Of a stretch of 64,000 nucleotides of DNA, positions 1 to 11,526 are shown one piece after another. Origin of the DNA: Niebla homalea (Eukaryota > Ascomycota > Lecanoromycetes > Lecanorales > Ramalinaceae); NCBI GenBank assembly GCA_019925105.1, contig JAHGAU010000007.1:992001-1056000 (forward strand). Direction: 5' to 3'. Under the pieces are notes generated by a model. The model was not told where the DNA came from. It worked only from the letters and a program-made list of their open reading frames with translations, and searched no databases. Made by a program: the position numbers and the translations under genes. Position 1 is the stretch's first letter. Each line of letters starts with the position of its first letter.

Positions 1-465
1 AACTAGCCTACTAGCCTACACTAGCTCCAAATTCACGGATCCCAGTCCCACGTCAAAGCTCAATCCTCGGCACAAGGCTGATTTTGATACCTCTGTTTTA
101 ATCTAAGCATCCACCACGGCTCCTCTCAGAACGTCTGCTTCCGAGCACATTCTTCTGATTCAGCCAAAGTGACACCTATCATCTTCTGCCTAGCATCAAA
201 GATCCCGGGGAGTGGCAGCGCGGCTGCTGCTTCGTTGCTCCCACTCTGTGCAACCCCTCCAGATAGTGAGTGAACCAATCGAGCCTTTCGATCGGTAGGA
301 TTACATGGCGAGCGTTCGCAATGCCAAAGGAACCCTTTTCGATCCCCTCGGCTCTTCCTGATATGCCTTCTTCTTGAGCTCTTGCTTTCTAATAATCCAA
401 CTTCTACACTCCTTTATTGGGTTTGCGTGACACTGGTGTCTGGCTTGGAGTTCTTCCTTCATTTG
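1..465. other. 5' flank of the R3H gene, no gene seen
   Basis: This is the left edge of the window and lies upstream of the first inferred start codon. Only short accidental open frames are present. It probably carries the promoter and 5' leader of the R3H/SUZ gene, but I see no specific element I can name. Confidence 0.5.
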
Positions 466-3065
466 ATGAGCATGGCAAATCCGACGGCCAGATCAAGTGG
501 GTTGAGACCATCATTTGCAAGTGTATGGACCTCCTATCGCCCCTCCTGCGGATCAAACGTTGGCTTAATTTGATTCTAGGTCGCAGCAAGGCCGCTCCCT
601 CGCAATGGCCCGACCATCGTTGGCCAAGAACACGCGGCCGCTTCACCTCAGCCTCCACAGCTGACCTCCAATACTGTCAAGCCAGCCACAAGCGGTCGTT
701 CATCAGCCTTACAGTCTCAAAGGGAACTTCAACCCTCTATGGCTCGATTGCAGGTGAATGGGTCACCCCCCGCCACTAATACGCTTGACGAGCAAGCAAG
801 ATCGAACATAAAGCGAGCAGGTCTCAGGGTCGATGACAATCAATCGCAGGCGCCTTTGGTATCTACAACGGCCGCTAGTCTTGATGGCAAGAGCACTACA
901 TCAGGCACCACATTTGCATTTGACGAGAAAGAATCTTTACGCCCGGATGATAGTGCTAGCGTTCAGGCTGTGGATGACGATGAGAATGGATCTGGTCCAG
1001 CGTCCGGTGCGGCCAATTCGAGGATCGGATCCGAGGCGGGAATCAGAGCCTTCCGAGACCAGTTCAACGAAGTGTCTGACCACACGCCTGCGATTACGCA
1101 TCGTTCACATCAGCTCGGCCGTCGGGTGATCGCAGATATTCAAGAAGAAGGCCCGCAGATGATTTCCCAGGCTCCATCCGTCGCCGTACCTCAGCGGATT
1201 CTGCCAGATCCTGGCATACCCGTCGCCCCCGGCCTTTCGATGCCTTACGAGTATCGTGATCCTGACGAAAAATTATTCGAGGCACTAGAGTCTCCCAAAG
1301 ATCGGATATTCCTGCTTCGGCTGGAGCAAGACATCATCGACTTCATCAAAAATACCTCGTGAGTTGTGCAGTTCCCCCCCCCAAAATGGCTGTGTTGTCT
1401 GAACATCCCTAGTGAGAGTCATATAAATTTACCCCCTTGCAACTCCTTTTGTCGTCTTTTGGCGCATAAATTAGCCGACTATTATGCTTTGACTCATTTT
1501 GTAGACAATGCTCAAAGTGCTGTGACACTGTATAGAACGCCTTATTGCCGCACGTAAGTCTGAAGTCCAGTGTCGCTCGATTGGATCAGGCTGATGCAAT
1601 GGATAGTCCTACGCCCCTTGGCATTCTTGCAAGATCTCACGGGCAAGAGGACAATGTTGCCCTTCCTGTCTCGCAGCCAGCAATGAAGATCATGCGCCGG
1701 CCCGGCTTGAGCAAGGATGGACGGGCCCCAAATTCAGGACCTGGGACGACAGAGAGCTCCGTGGTCCCCTCTAAAGCAGGGTCTGAGGTTGAGGACGACG
1801 GTCAGCAAAATACAGGGGCAGCATCACCTACGGAGTCAACTCTGGCCAAAGACAAGCAGGCATTGAGTCGAGCTGAAAGGGAAGCGAGGTACAAAGAGAA
1901 GCGAGAGGAGATCTTTGGACCCGAAGGCGACAATGCCGGCAGTAATGAGGCTGTCGACGCAGTATCGCGCGCAAGCTCGACCGTCGAGGAGAAGAAAAAG
2001 AAGAAAAGGTCCAAACCCAACAACGACGATTTTGAAGCCCGATCTCAGTTCAACGCTTACTATCCGACAATGCAATATGCTGTCAATCCATACGACCCAG
2101 CAACCAATGCGTCCACGTATTTTGCTCAGCTCCAAATGCCTAGGAGTCAGGCTGGGATTGGTCAGCCAAATTACTTTGGAAACGGGATGCAGATCGGATT
2201 CCAGCCGTCTTTCCCGGCAGTGACGCCCACCCAAAACTTTGCGAACATGCTTCCTCAAAGCAACATGATAAATGGATTTCAAGGTCAGGCTATATTCCCA
2301 GCCTACGACCATCAGGGCCAACCCCAATTCTTTGCAATGATGCAACCCCCGATGGTATCAAGCCCGCAACTTCCAAGGATGGCCTCACCACGAATTGATG
2401 GAAGCAGCCAATTTGTTCGACGACAACCTTATATGCATGCCACGGACCCTCAAATGCCCCAAGATAGCTTCAATTATCCATTTCAGCAACATGTCCAGCA
2501 GCAGTCACAGTCGCCTTGCCCAGCTGTGCCTTATCAATTTGGTCAGCTGCCGGTCCAGTCAAGCATGCCGAACGGCAAATTGGCCCACCCTTTACCTGGA
2601 AGCTACACCCGACCTCAGGCCTTCAACCCCCAGACGAGATCGTTTGTGCCCACTGTGCCTGCTATGCATCAACAGATCCCAGCTCAAAGCAGCAATGCAT
2701 CACCGACAAGCAGGAAGGGACCTGTGAAGCCTTTCGCCAACGGTGCTCAAGCTGCCCTTGGCTCAAGCCAATCCCAGGCACAAAGCTCGGCTTCTGGTGC
2801 GAGTCCGACTCAAAATGGCACCCAATCTCGCAAACCAGCAAGTCAGGCAGGCAGGGCACAGTCGCCACCATCAAGCTCGCTGTCGAAATGGAGCACTCCA
2901 GCCAATTTACCTCCGAAGCCGCCACCTCCGGATGCTCCGAGCATGCCAGACTCGTTGCCAACGAACAATCAATTTAGCGCGAGCGTGCAGCCGATGAGTG
3001 CGGGGCAGCCCATGCCACAGTATCAAAACGGCGTGTACTCGATCCCAAGTGCAGGACCACAGTGA
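466..3065 (+). CDS. R3H and SUZ domain RNA-binding protein
   Basis: Inferred exons are 466-522, 580-1358, 1413-1553 and 1607-3065, giving 811 residues. The R3H domain lies at about residues 260-310 (LPPCNSFCRLLAHKLADYY is characteristic), followed by a SUZ-like segment: PAMKIMRR near 351 and a basic SRAEREARYKEKREEIFG helix near 412. The C-terminal half is low-complexity and rich in Gln, Pro, Ser and Met. R3H-SUZ proteins (Encore, ARPP21/R3HDM, yeast Rbs1) bind single-stranded nucleic acid and act in mRNA control; a cytoplasmic role is inferred by family. The third intron (1554-1606) has a GCTGAT branch and restores the frame into the SUZ segment, which the family motif supports. The first exon rests only on frame and splice signals, so the start at 466 or 472 is less sure. 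Confidence 0.85.
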
Positions 3066-3599
3066 GGCCAGTGTGGGTTGGTGATCGCGATGCATGGGAT
3101 CGGACAAGTATTTGCATTTAGCGTTGTCATGCCCGGGGCCCCTGAGGAAGAGGACGAAGTGGTTTGCATTGACAAGGTGGCGGCCTCCTGCCTAGAAATA
3201 TGTTGTCCTCGGCGACCACGGCATAGATAAACCGATGGAATTCAAACCGTTGACTAATTGGCCGCTATGAACATGTGTTTGATTCTTAGGTCTTACTGGA
3301 TCAACATGCCTCCATAGTGAAGATTTCTGTTGGAGCCGCCTCATAGATACAGAGCCTCACATCCATGTCAGGCTACTGTTGCACCATATCATTGCTTGTA
3401 CATATATAAATGGAGTCGAACAAGATACTGGAGACAGACTTGCATTAATGACGGACGTTCTCGTATTCAACACGTTTGTGACCGAAATACCCGGCTAGCG
3501 TGGTATTATTCTGCAGGGTCTTTCACAGTTACAGCATTTGTTTTCCAACATCTTGACCCAGATGACAGTCCCTCGATAACTATCCCCTTTCCCCTTATA
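3066..3599. other. Intergenic, 3' end of R3H gene and MIC12 promoter
   Basis: No coding region is supported here. The MIC12 frame stays open upstream of its ATG but without a family match, so I treat that part as leader sequence. Confidence 0.5.
3413..3420 (+). promoter_or_regulatory. TATA-like box upstream of MIC12
   Basis: TATATAAA lies about 180 bases before the MIC12 start codon. The position suits a core promoter element if the leader is about 150 bases. This is inference from sequence alone. Confidence 0.3.
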
Positions 3600-3980
3600 A
3601 TGGGCTTCTCAAGCTCCTTCATCTCCGGCTTTACTTTGACCTCGAGCATCATCTGGCTCTCACTTCTGCACCACCAACGCTCGCGCTCCCACCAAGCCTC
3701 AATTCTTCATGCTTCATCTCAGCGCCTGGAAACCCTCATTGACCCGCAATTGACCTTGGACCTTGCAGCTATGGACGAGGAGAACTATTCGGGAGGCTTG
3801 CGAGAGGGTTTACATGACTACAGATTGGTGAAAAGAAGCCATCTGGAAAGATTCAAAGACGGTTGGAACCGTGAACTGGGGTCTGGGATGCAGAGGGTGC
3901 TAGGCTCGAGCTTCAGCAGTATCGGGAAGGCCGCGGAAGAAAGATTTGAAGGGTGGAGGACCGGCGAGAAGAACGCGTGA
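3600..3980 (+). CDS. MIC12: MICOS complex subunit MIC12
   Basis: A single exon encodes 126 residues. The N-terminus MGFSSSFISGFTLTSSIIWL is the hydrophobic anchor typical of Mic12 (Aim5/Fmp51), which normally reads MGF-x-x-GF-x-GGFTLT. The C-terminal half contains the conserved pattern in which a Trp-Asn-Arg-Glu segment (DGWNRELGSGMQRVL) is followed by an amphipathic helix and a Trp near the end. The family protein sits in the mitochondrial inner membrane and supports cristae junctions as part of MICOS. The start chosen is the only ATG that places the membrane helix at the very N-terminus. Length matches fungal orthologues (about 110-140). Confidence 0.85.
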   Translation: MGFSSSFISGFTLTSSIIWLSLLHHQRSRSHQASILHASSQRLETLIDPQLTLDLAAMDEENYSGGLREGLHDYRLVKRSHLERFKDGWNRELGSGMQRVLGSSFSSIGKAAEERFEGWRTGEKNA

Positions 3981-4933
3981 GGTGCGATTCTCGTTGATGG
4001 AATTCTGAGATCAGACAGCAATCTCGACAGACAGTGCCCTGCTGGTGATGCACCAACTTGGAGGGTTTCCCCACCACACTGCACTCGCAGATCGGAGTGG
4101 TGCACCAACGAGGAACCGGGTGCAATGCAAGCGCATTATCATGCCACCGCGAGAACAACATTTGAGGGCATATGACTTCCCAGAATGGTGGAGGAAGACT
4201 CAAGGACCCAGGACTTGATGTTGAGGCATTCTTCACCTTCTGCTGGGCCGGCAAACTGTCTAGCCTACGATGGCCAGGTGTGAACAAAGGGATGCGGTTG
4301 TGAAAAGACAATTTGCTGAGATCGATTGGAATTTTCGCCTCTTACGCGCTTGGCTTGTTGTCGGAACAACCCTGTCTTGGTGGATCAGAATGAACACATT
4401 TTGGACCACCAAAGGACCAAAGACCAAGTAATCTGAGCGGGCTGTAAGACCGGACTGTAAGGAGGCAAGTCATGAGTTGGAGATACTGGATTGTAAGTAT
4501 CTCTGAGGTCTGTACCTAATACCAATAATTCAATGCTTACGTCCTCTAAGATATGGAGGATAAACAGCGTGTGAAAAATGCTACAAGCTGAATTGTGATA
4601 TATTTAGAGCCTCGACAAACGTCATGGATTTGGAACGAGGTGCCCCTTTTCTGTAGTCTCATATAAAATACGATAAATACAACCCGGTAATATATAATGC
4701 ATTTCTTGATTGAGGCAGCGTCGCCGCTGAGGGCAATGCAGTGAACCATCACGAAGCAGTACTCGGTTGTAACTGTCCCAATAATCCCGAGTATCCACCC
4801 AAGATCAAGACAGTCTCCTCGGCAGCCTACTTGATGGCATAGCGATCATGCCATCTGCTCCTTGAGATTTCTGCAGCAGAGCCCGCCGGATCCGAGAACC
4901 CACGAGGACAGTCCACACCCCCCCGCCACCACC
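3981..4933. other. Intergenic between MIC12 and MRPL17-type gene
   Basis: About 950 bases with no supported gene. Short open frames here lack family resemblance. AT-rich stretches near 4590-4700 may be terminator or promoter sequence. Confidence 0.5.
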
Positions 4934-5731
4934 ATGGCCGGCGGCCACATGAAGTACCGCTCGCTCTCCCGCACCTCCGCCCACCGCCAATCCCTCCTCC
5001 GCAACCTCGTCACCTCCCTCATCACCCACGAATCCATCCGCACGACCTGGCACAAGGCCAAGGAAGCCCAGCGCCTGGCCGAGCGGCTCATCACCCTGGG
5101 CAAGAAGAACAGCAACGCGAGCCGGACCCGGGCCCAGCAGATCCTCTTCACCCCGATGCAGAAGAACCTCCGGAAGGTGTTTGGGGAGCTGCGGCAGCGG
5201 TACCTGGAGCGCCCCGGGGGTTACACGCGCGTGCTGCGCATCGAGCCGCTGAACAGGCACCACGATCAGGCGCCGTCGGCGATCCTGGAGTTGGTGGACG
5301 GCCCGCGGGATATGCGGTTCGCGATGACGGCGAAGTCGTTGGTGAGGGAGCGGGGGGCGGCGGCGGCGGCTACTACTGCTGCTGCTGCTACGCCTACGGC
5401 TATGGGTACGGCTGACGCTACTGGGCATGTGGCTGTTGATGCGGGGATCAGGGAAATCACGGCGAGGAATGTCTTGAAGGTTACGCGGTACCGAGCTGGG
5501 GGCGAGACTGATCTGCAGAGGGAGGTTGAGAGGTTGGAGGCAGCGGAGCTGGGATCCGGCAAGCGAGACGGTGACGATGAGCTCGAGCTTGAGCATGCAG
5601 AGGAATCCAGAAGACCGGATTGGCGCCGATTTGATGCCTTTGATGCTCAGGAGAGGAAGAGGAAACGAACGGTGCACAGAATTAGGCAGATAAGGGAGAA
5701 CGACGCAGAGAGAAGGAGGCTTAGGGAATGA
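4934..5731 (+). CDS. MRPL8: Mitochondrial large ribosomal subunit protein bL17m
   Basis: A 265-residue bL17-family protein of the mitochondrial 54S subunit. The start MAGGHMKYRSLSRTSAHRQ and the following LLRNLVTSLITHESI and KAKEAQRLAERLITLGKK are bL17 hallmarks; GGYTRVLRIEP and the APSAILELVDGP segment complete the core by about residue 135. The ATG sits in a strong context (CACCATGG). Downstream the protein carries an extension typical of fungal homologues, here with an unusual Ala/Thr-rich repeat (about residues 140-170) before a charged tail. The first 400 bases use mostly C-ending codons, unlike the repeat-bearing second half. It is convergent with the VTC5-like gene, 159 bases apart. 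Confidence 0.93.
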   Translation: MAGGHMKYRSLSRTSAHRQSLLRNLVTSLITHESIRTTWHKAKEAQRLAERLITLGKKNSNASRTRAQQILFTPMQKNLRKVFGELRQRYLERPGGYTRVLRIEPLNRHHDQAPSAILELVDGPRDMRFAMTAKSLVRERGAAAAATTAAAATPTAMGTADATGHVAVDAGIREITARNVLKVTRYRAGGETDLQREVERLEAAELGSGKRDGDDELELEHAEESRRPDWRRFDAFDAQERKRKRTVHRIRQIRENDAERRRLRE

Positions 5732-5890
5732 GACCAAAATCATTAAGTAAGGATTCATTATATCGGTAAACCATGACTATCCATTACATAGCGAGGATCT
5801 GGGAGAACCTTTAAAACGCCCAAGTTAAGCCGGCCTTTCGTACCTTAAAGCAGATCTTCTGTGGTGGAGCAACTTGGCTGGATTTAGATC

Positions 5891-8657
5891 TTAGTCAAAA
5901 GGGCGAACCATTGTGACGAGCAAGACCAGGCCCAGGAGAAAGATGCACAAGGAGACCACGAAAGCAATCGACGCCGAACTTTTGCGTCTTGCCAACACGC
6001 TTCCCACCCCACCCACTGCAAAAATCATGGCGGCAGCCACACAAATCGTTACTCCGACGTCTACTTCAAAAGTAGCCTTCCTGCGACCAGTCGAGAGAAG
6101 AAGGGTGGCTATTAGGAGGAAAAGAAAAGATGTGCAGTATGCAGAGACCGAGGACCTGAAGAGTATCGTCTCCCGCCTTTTTTTGCGTCGATCTTCGGCG
6201 CGGGGTGGGAAGGTATAGTACTGCTGGATGGCTCCATTCTCGTGGAGTAGCTCATTATCAGACAAGTCGGAGTCTTCAAGATCTGTGTGTTCCACATTTG
6301 CCTCGGGTGCCAGAGGTTGGCGTTCAGGATCCGGGGTTCTTCGAGAGCTGAAAAATTTCTGGATCTTCTTTGCGGATCGCTCGTAGCCGCTTGCAATGCT
6401 ATTGGTGCATAGCGAGAAGACGGCGGCTCCTGGCAGTAAAGGTGACGAATCCGGTTTGACAAAGATAGCATAGTCATCACGTTGGTCTCCTTCAGAGCCG
6501 TCATCAAATTCGTTCCAATAGCGTTCTTGAGGTGGACCACTATGATTACGGTGTTTCTTCGCCTCGTTTGCTCGTCTCTTTGATAGCCTATGTTTCTTTG
6601 GTGCCGGAGTCTTGGACGGAATCTCAGCTGCTTCGGGTGTCTCAGGGGCTGAAGTCATCGAGGATTCGGCCCGCTTGCCATCGATGCCACTACTTGACAG
6701 ATCATTCTGGGTCGAAGGCGCAGAGATCGAGGTGTGACGAGTATCTGCTTGCTCCAGACTTTCTGTGGCCTGCTCAACTCTTGAACGGGAATCTTCAGAC
6801 AGTGTCGGTAACTTCCGAATATCTTGTTCAAGCGCTGAAATCCAGTATGGTCGGGGCATGTGTTGCGATTGACAGAGTTCCGCCACTGCGTGTCCCTCCA
6901 GGGAGAATCCACGCACGCGCTCAGCAAGGTGAGACTCATCCAATGCTTTCAGGAGACTAGAACCTCCTTCATTCTCACAACGCACCTCTAGTACCGCATG
7001 AGGAAATTTCTGAGCGCCATCACCTCGTACACTTTGAACGTCGAACACCGATTTGCGGGTCGTCAAGTCTGCCTGGGTGCAGCGCTCCATTACAATGTTG
7101 CGGTCCAGTGTGGCCCATGCCCCCTTCTGCAACGAGTCTCCAAGACCTAGGAAGCGACTGCGAGTGCTTGTTATCTTGACCAAGGGCTTGACCCTGGGGT
7201 GGTCCGTAAACCATTTACTCAGATTGGCGTGATGGCCATTAGTACAGTCATGTTCTGTATCAGGACCAGAAAGGAACAATTGTCGGATGGCTTTCCTCTT
7301 CATACATGACTGTAGATACCGCGCATTTGTCTGGAGCTCTGTGCCTCCTATACGAGAGCCGTTCAGGGATTTAACAGTAACGACCGCATTATCGATATCG
7401 GAAAATCTGATGGCCGCAATGGCTTTCTCGTTCGACGTTCCTGGCCTGTCTTCCATATTACTGATGATCTCGCCCCCTTGGCGGTCAGAGAACGCTCGGA
7501 GATCATCACAGACGATCAGACCGTGGTTCCTGGTCTCGCTAGAGGTATGGTCCCTTGCACTAGCGTCTGACGCGACGCCTTGGAACTTGTTTCTCAATGC
7601 GGCACTTGCTGCAGCGGTAAAATGACAGGCATGCCGTAAGATCAGGATCTCAATATTCATTAGGTTGTCCAGGTGAACCCAGTATGACGCTCTCATCGCA
7701 TTGTCCCCAAGTGGAACGGTTCCAAGCGCGACGTCCAATTCCGTGGCGGTGCCTCCATGGCTCGTGGCATACAAGAGTGCGGCGCTCGATGGCCTACCGG
7801 TCTGCTCTCCCGCCGGTTGTTGGGTCAGACGCCTCAATGGTTTCCGTCGGCTCGAGTCGGCGGTTTTGGCTTCTGAGGCCATGGCGTGAGTGCATCGCAG
7901 CGCGACTAGGATTTTGGTATAATGGGAGAGGAGTGTTTGGAAATTACGATTGGACAAGCTTGACTCCTGATTGAGGACCTGCGAGCGGAATCGATCGCCC
8001 AGATCGCGGGATCCGGTCCATTTGCGATACTTTTTGAGTAATTTGGAAAAGGCAAGGGTGTTTGCAGCGGCAAAGCGAGAAAGAGAGTCTATCTCCTGGC
8101 CAGCTCTGGTACCTGTTTAGTGATCAAAGGTTGGGGCTGCGGGTGCGATGTCTTTCTTACTGGTGGGCGGCCTTGTCAAGCTTGGAGAATCTTGCTGCTC
8201 TCTTGCCGGAGAGTCGACCGGCTGGAGCTCTGGCAAGATCGGATTTCAGTCTTGGTATATGCTGATCGAGAGCGGCTGAAGCGGGCAATGTCAGTTCTTA
8301 GGACTGCTTTAGGGATGGGCGCTGTGCACGTACTCAGCCGTCTTGAGACCTCGCCCGACTTGACTTGCACGAAGTCATTGACTCTGGTATGCTGTCTCTC
8401 CAATTCATCGAACAATTGGTCTTCCAATTGATGTGCTCTTGACGTGTTCCGGTCGCCATTGGGGATAGGTTGTGGCTCTGTGGGAGCGCCGGTCGTGTGA
8501 AGCTTGATCAGATACTTCAGATCATCGTAGTCAACGTTATCTGGTGTCGCGTGACCAATTAGCGGCTGCCATTGAGACCGTAACAGAGGAGGGGGGGGAG
8601 CAGACTAATTGACCACTCAGGGATGGATCGCTGGTATAGCGTGTGTCCGAACTTCAT
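5891..8657 (-). CDS. VTC5: VTC5-like SPX domain vacuolar protein
   Basis: Inferred exons on the minus strand are 8657-8606, 8540-8334, 8275-8161 and 8105-5891, giving 862 residues. The N-terminal SPX domain (about 1-170) starts MKFGHTLYQRSIPEWS, continues with VDYDDLKYLIKLHTTG and LERQHTRVNDFVQVKSGEV, and ends with KLLKKYRKWTGS and GDRFR. A divergent VTC-type region follows, then a long charged linker and three C-terminal membrane helices (about 770-862), the VTC/DUF202-type anchor. This order matches yeast Vtc5, the regulatory subunit that stimulates the vacuolar polyphosphate polymerase; SPX binds inositol pyrophosphates. I do not see the full catalytic residues of Vtc4, so a regulatory role is more likely. 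The first donor (GTCTGC) is weak. Confidence 0.85.
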
Positions 8658-9288
8658 TTGCAACCATTGAAGAAGAAGGAAGAGACTGTCAATGGGCAGG
8701 AGTAGGTCAAGTATGCTGGAAGAAGGGGACGAGGTGACGTAAAAGGATCCGGGAGGTGTTTGAGGATGTGTGTGTCAATTGACTCCGCTTCAGCGAACGA
8801 ATAGATGGTCGCGAATGAGGATGCAGGTGAAGTGGGGAAGATATTAGATCATGCTCCCTGCATAGATTAAGTATGTAATGCATTAATAGCTGCCATTCTG
8901 AGGAGAACTCTATCAGTACATATACTTTCCTATCGCCATGATCCGATAAACACAAGATGGCTGACATGGCATAGGTGATCATAGAAAACAAGATTTTGGT
9001 CGTTAGTAAATGGCCAATAAAGCTACCAAGTATAAGACAGGTCCTGGTACTCAGGGGCACCAGCAGGGGACCAGGGAGTCAGGGACTGGACCAGGAGGCG
9101 GGAGCCAGGCTCGCCAGGGTACGCTAGAAGCCGTGGCGAACTGGCGATTGGCGATTGCATATAGGTAGGTAGGTAAAAACCTTAAATAGCTCTAGCCTTG
9201 CTTCACCCACCATCGCGTGGCCATCAACCCCCACTGAAAAACATAACGTGAAATCTGACGAAGTGCAACCAAGGCCTAACATTACTTG
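8658..9288. other. Divergent promoter region VTC5-like / MPP10
   Basis: About 630 bases between two divergently transcribed genes, presumably holding both promoters. A purine-rich, imperfectly repetitive stretch at about 9060-9115 (CAGGGGACCAGGGAGTCAGG type) is visible. No gene is supported. Confidence 0.5.
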
Positions 9289-11526
9289 ATGGCGCCCATC
9301 CCTTTTGATCCTCCCACATCGCAACCCACACTTGATCAATCTGTGCTGTCACCGCAAGAGGCTCTGCTATCCACAATATCCGAGCTTCCCCACCAGTTCC
9401 TGCAGCCATCTGAGGCTTTACACTCGGCTTCGCTCTCTATAGCCAAGGATTTGCTGGATGCCTTAGCTGCCTCCACATGCAAATCACAGCAAGAAAGGCG
9501 TGGTAGCAACAAGAGGAAGCGAAAAAGAGGTCGTGATCACGCCAGTGAACCAATCCTGCCGCTGGCTGTAAAGCAGCTCTACCTCGACGGCTTTGACATA
9601 GATCAGATCTGGCAGCAAGCCAAGAGAATTCTGGAGGCCACCAATACTGAATTGCAAAATTCCGTGCCCAATGCTTCCACTCATCCGTCGGACAAGGTTC
9701 AAGTCTCCGCGGAATCAAAAGAAAAGAATCTCAACTCAGCAACAACCAGCGATTCAGACGGGGAATTGGAATTCCCTCGGGCCAGCGACGACGATGAAGC
9801 AGATGCTATTGATCCGGAGCTTATGGAGGAGTTTGTCAATGAGGATGAGGACCACAAGATGGGAATGCCTCTGGATGGACTCGAAGATGTTGCCGATGGA
9901 GATGATCCCGTTGAATTAACCGAGAATGATGAGGATTCACTAGAAGGCCCCTTCAGTGTGCAGTCCGAAGAGGATCAGGATGCTTCTGGAGGAACTTTTG
10001 AACCTGACAAACTTGGTCTCAACGACGGCTTTTTCTCTATAGACGACTTCAATCGGCAGTCCCAGTTCTTGGAGCAGCAAGACGTACACGGCGAGAACCA
10101 AGACGACCCAAGCGATGGAGAGGATATTGATTGGGACGTTGATCCTCTGAATTCTGGGCTGAGCCAAAGCGCTCAAACTAACCAGCCTCTGGAAAACATT
10201 GACCAGGACGCCTCGGAGGATGAGGACGGTCCAACCTTCGGTAATGCTGACCCAAGTCTAATGATCGATTCTGACGAGGATGACCCTGAGCTTGATATAA
10301 TGGCGGATGGTAGTGACAACATGGCACAAAACACGAATGAGATCAAGTACGCCGATTTCTTCGCCCCGCCACCTCGCAAACTTACCAAATCTGCTCGCCG
10401 CCGTGCGCTACCAAAGACACAACCCCAGCCAGACAACTCAATTGACATCCAGCCACCTCAGGACAATATGGAGCGCACAATCGCCTCAGTCCGCCGAGAC
10501 ATCTTTGAGGATGATCTCACCGAAGATGAAGACCTTAATGAGGTAGCCCCCGAAGACCGCCGCTCATCCCATCAAAAGCGGCAAGCTCAGCTCACCGAAG
10601 AGATCAGAAAGCTCGAGGCTGCTGCTGTCGCGAAGCGCGATTGGACCCTCTCAGGCGAAGCTCGCGCAGCCGACAGACCTATGAATTCTCTTCTCGAAGA
10701 AGACGTGGAATTCGAGCGTACCGGCAAGCCAGTGCCCGTGATCACGCAGGAGGTCAGTGAGGACATCGAAGCGCTCATCAAGCGTCGCATCATTGCGCGC
10801 GAGTTCGACGAGGTGATTCGCCGACGCCCTGGCGCTTCCGCCGACGGTTCAGGCAAGGGTGTACGTCAAGGACGGGTGGAATTGGAGAACGGCAAGGCAC
10901 AGCAGTCACTTGCTGAGATCTACGAGAATGAGCACCTTAAGGCGGTGAACCCGGAAGGTTATGTCGACAAGCGCTCCGAGGGCCTTAAGAAGGAGCATGC
11001 CCAGATCGAAAAGCTCTGGAAAGAAACCGCTGCTAAGTTGGATGCTTTGAGTAGTCTCCACTACAAGCCCAAGCCTGCGGAGATTTCTCTCAATGTCGTA
11101 TCTGACGTGCCTGCCATCACGATCGAAGATGCCCGACCTAATGCTGGGGCTGATTTTGGGCAAAGCATGCTGGCTCCACAAGAGATTTACCGAGCTGGTG
11201 AGCAGAGTGACAAGAAAGCGGAAATCACCACCAAGGGAGGCATGCCAGTAAGGAGAGAGGAGATGAGCAAAGACGAAAGGGTGAGGAGACGCAGAAGAGA
11301 GAAGGAGAGGATAAGAAAGGCCGGCACTGGGGTGCAAGGTAGAACGACTGGTGAGGGTCAAGGAAAGCAGGGCGGAAAGGCAGAGGAGAAGAAGAGCCTT
11401 GTGAGGGATCTCACGAAGGGAGATGTCAAGGTCATCGGGCGGAAGGGGGAGATCAGAGATGCGCAAGGACATATGATGAGAGACCGAGCACCCTCGAGTA
11501 CAAGGGGTACTGGGTACAAGCTCTAA
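9289..11526 (+). CDS. MPP10: U3 snoRNP protein MPP10
   Basis: A single exon encodes 745 residues with the layout of Mpp10: an N-terminal segment including VKQLYLDGFDIDQIWQQ, long acidic tracts of Asp/Glu (about residues 145-350), KYADFFAPPPRK, then the conserved C-terminal part with RRDIFEDD, LEAAAVAKRDWTLSGEA, RPMNSLLEEDVEFER and EDIEALIKRRI. The end is rich in Lys and Arg. In yeast Mpp10 forms a complex with Imp3 and Imp4 in the nucleolar SSU processome and is needed for early 18S rRNA cleavages. The ATG at 9289 is the first in frame. The gene is convergent with EFM6 and shares the processome theme with UTP25 elsewhere in the window. Confidence 0.95.
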   Translation: MAPIPFDPPTSQPTLDQSVLSPQEALLSTISELPHQFLQPSEALHSASLSIAKDLLDALAASTCKSQQERRGSNKRKRKRGRDHASEPILPLAVKQLYLDGFDIDQIWQQAKRILEATNTELQNSVPNASTHPSDKVQVSAESKEKNLNSATTSDSDGELEFPRASDDDEADAIDPELMEEFVNEDEDHKMGMPLDGLEDVADGDDPVELTENDEDSLEGPFSVQSEEDQDASGGTFEPDKLGLNDGFFSIDDFNRQSQFLEQQDVHGENQDDPSDGEDIDWDVDPLNSGLSQSAQTNQPLENIDQDASEDEDGPTFGNADPSLMIDSDEDDPELDIMADGSDNMAQNTNEIKYADFFAPPPRKLTKSARRRALPKTQPQPDNSIDIQPPQDNMERTIASVRRDIFEDDLTEDEDLNEVAPEDRRSSHQKRQAQLTEEIRKLEAAAVAKRDWTLSGEARAADRPMNSLLEEDVEFERTGKPVPVITQEVSEDIEALIKRRIIAREFDEVIRRRPGASADGSGKGVRQGRVELENGKAQQSLAEIYENEHLKAVNPEGYVDKRSEGLKKEHAQIEKLWKETAAKLDALSSLHYKPKPAEISLNVVSDVPAITIEDARPNAGADFGQSMLAPQEIYRAGEQSDKKAEITTKGGMPVRREEMSKDERVRRRRREKERIRKAGTGVQGRTTGEGQGKQGGKAEEKKSLVRDLTKGDVKVIGRKGEIRDAQGHMMRDRAPSSTRGTGYKL

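Noticed and set aside
417..779. 120-codon plus frame at the left end
   Set aside because: Starts at a TTG, crosses the inferred first intron and is out of frame with the R3H protein.
3330..3599. Upstream extension of the MIC12 frame from a TTG
   Set aside because: Would bury the N-terminal membrane anchor that defines MIC12; no conserved residues.
4805..5758. 317-codon minus-strand frame opposite the bL17m gene
   Set aside because: It is the shadow of a GC-rich, C-ending coding region; its Arg/Pro/Ala composition and lack of family match show it is not a gene.
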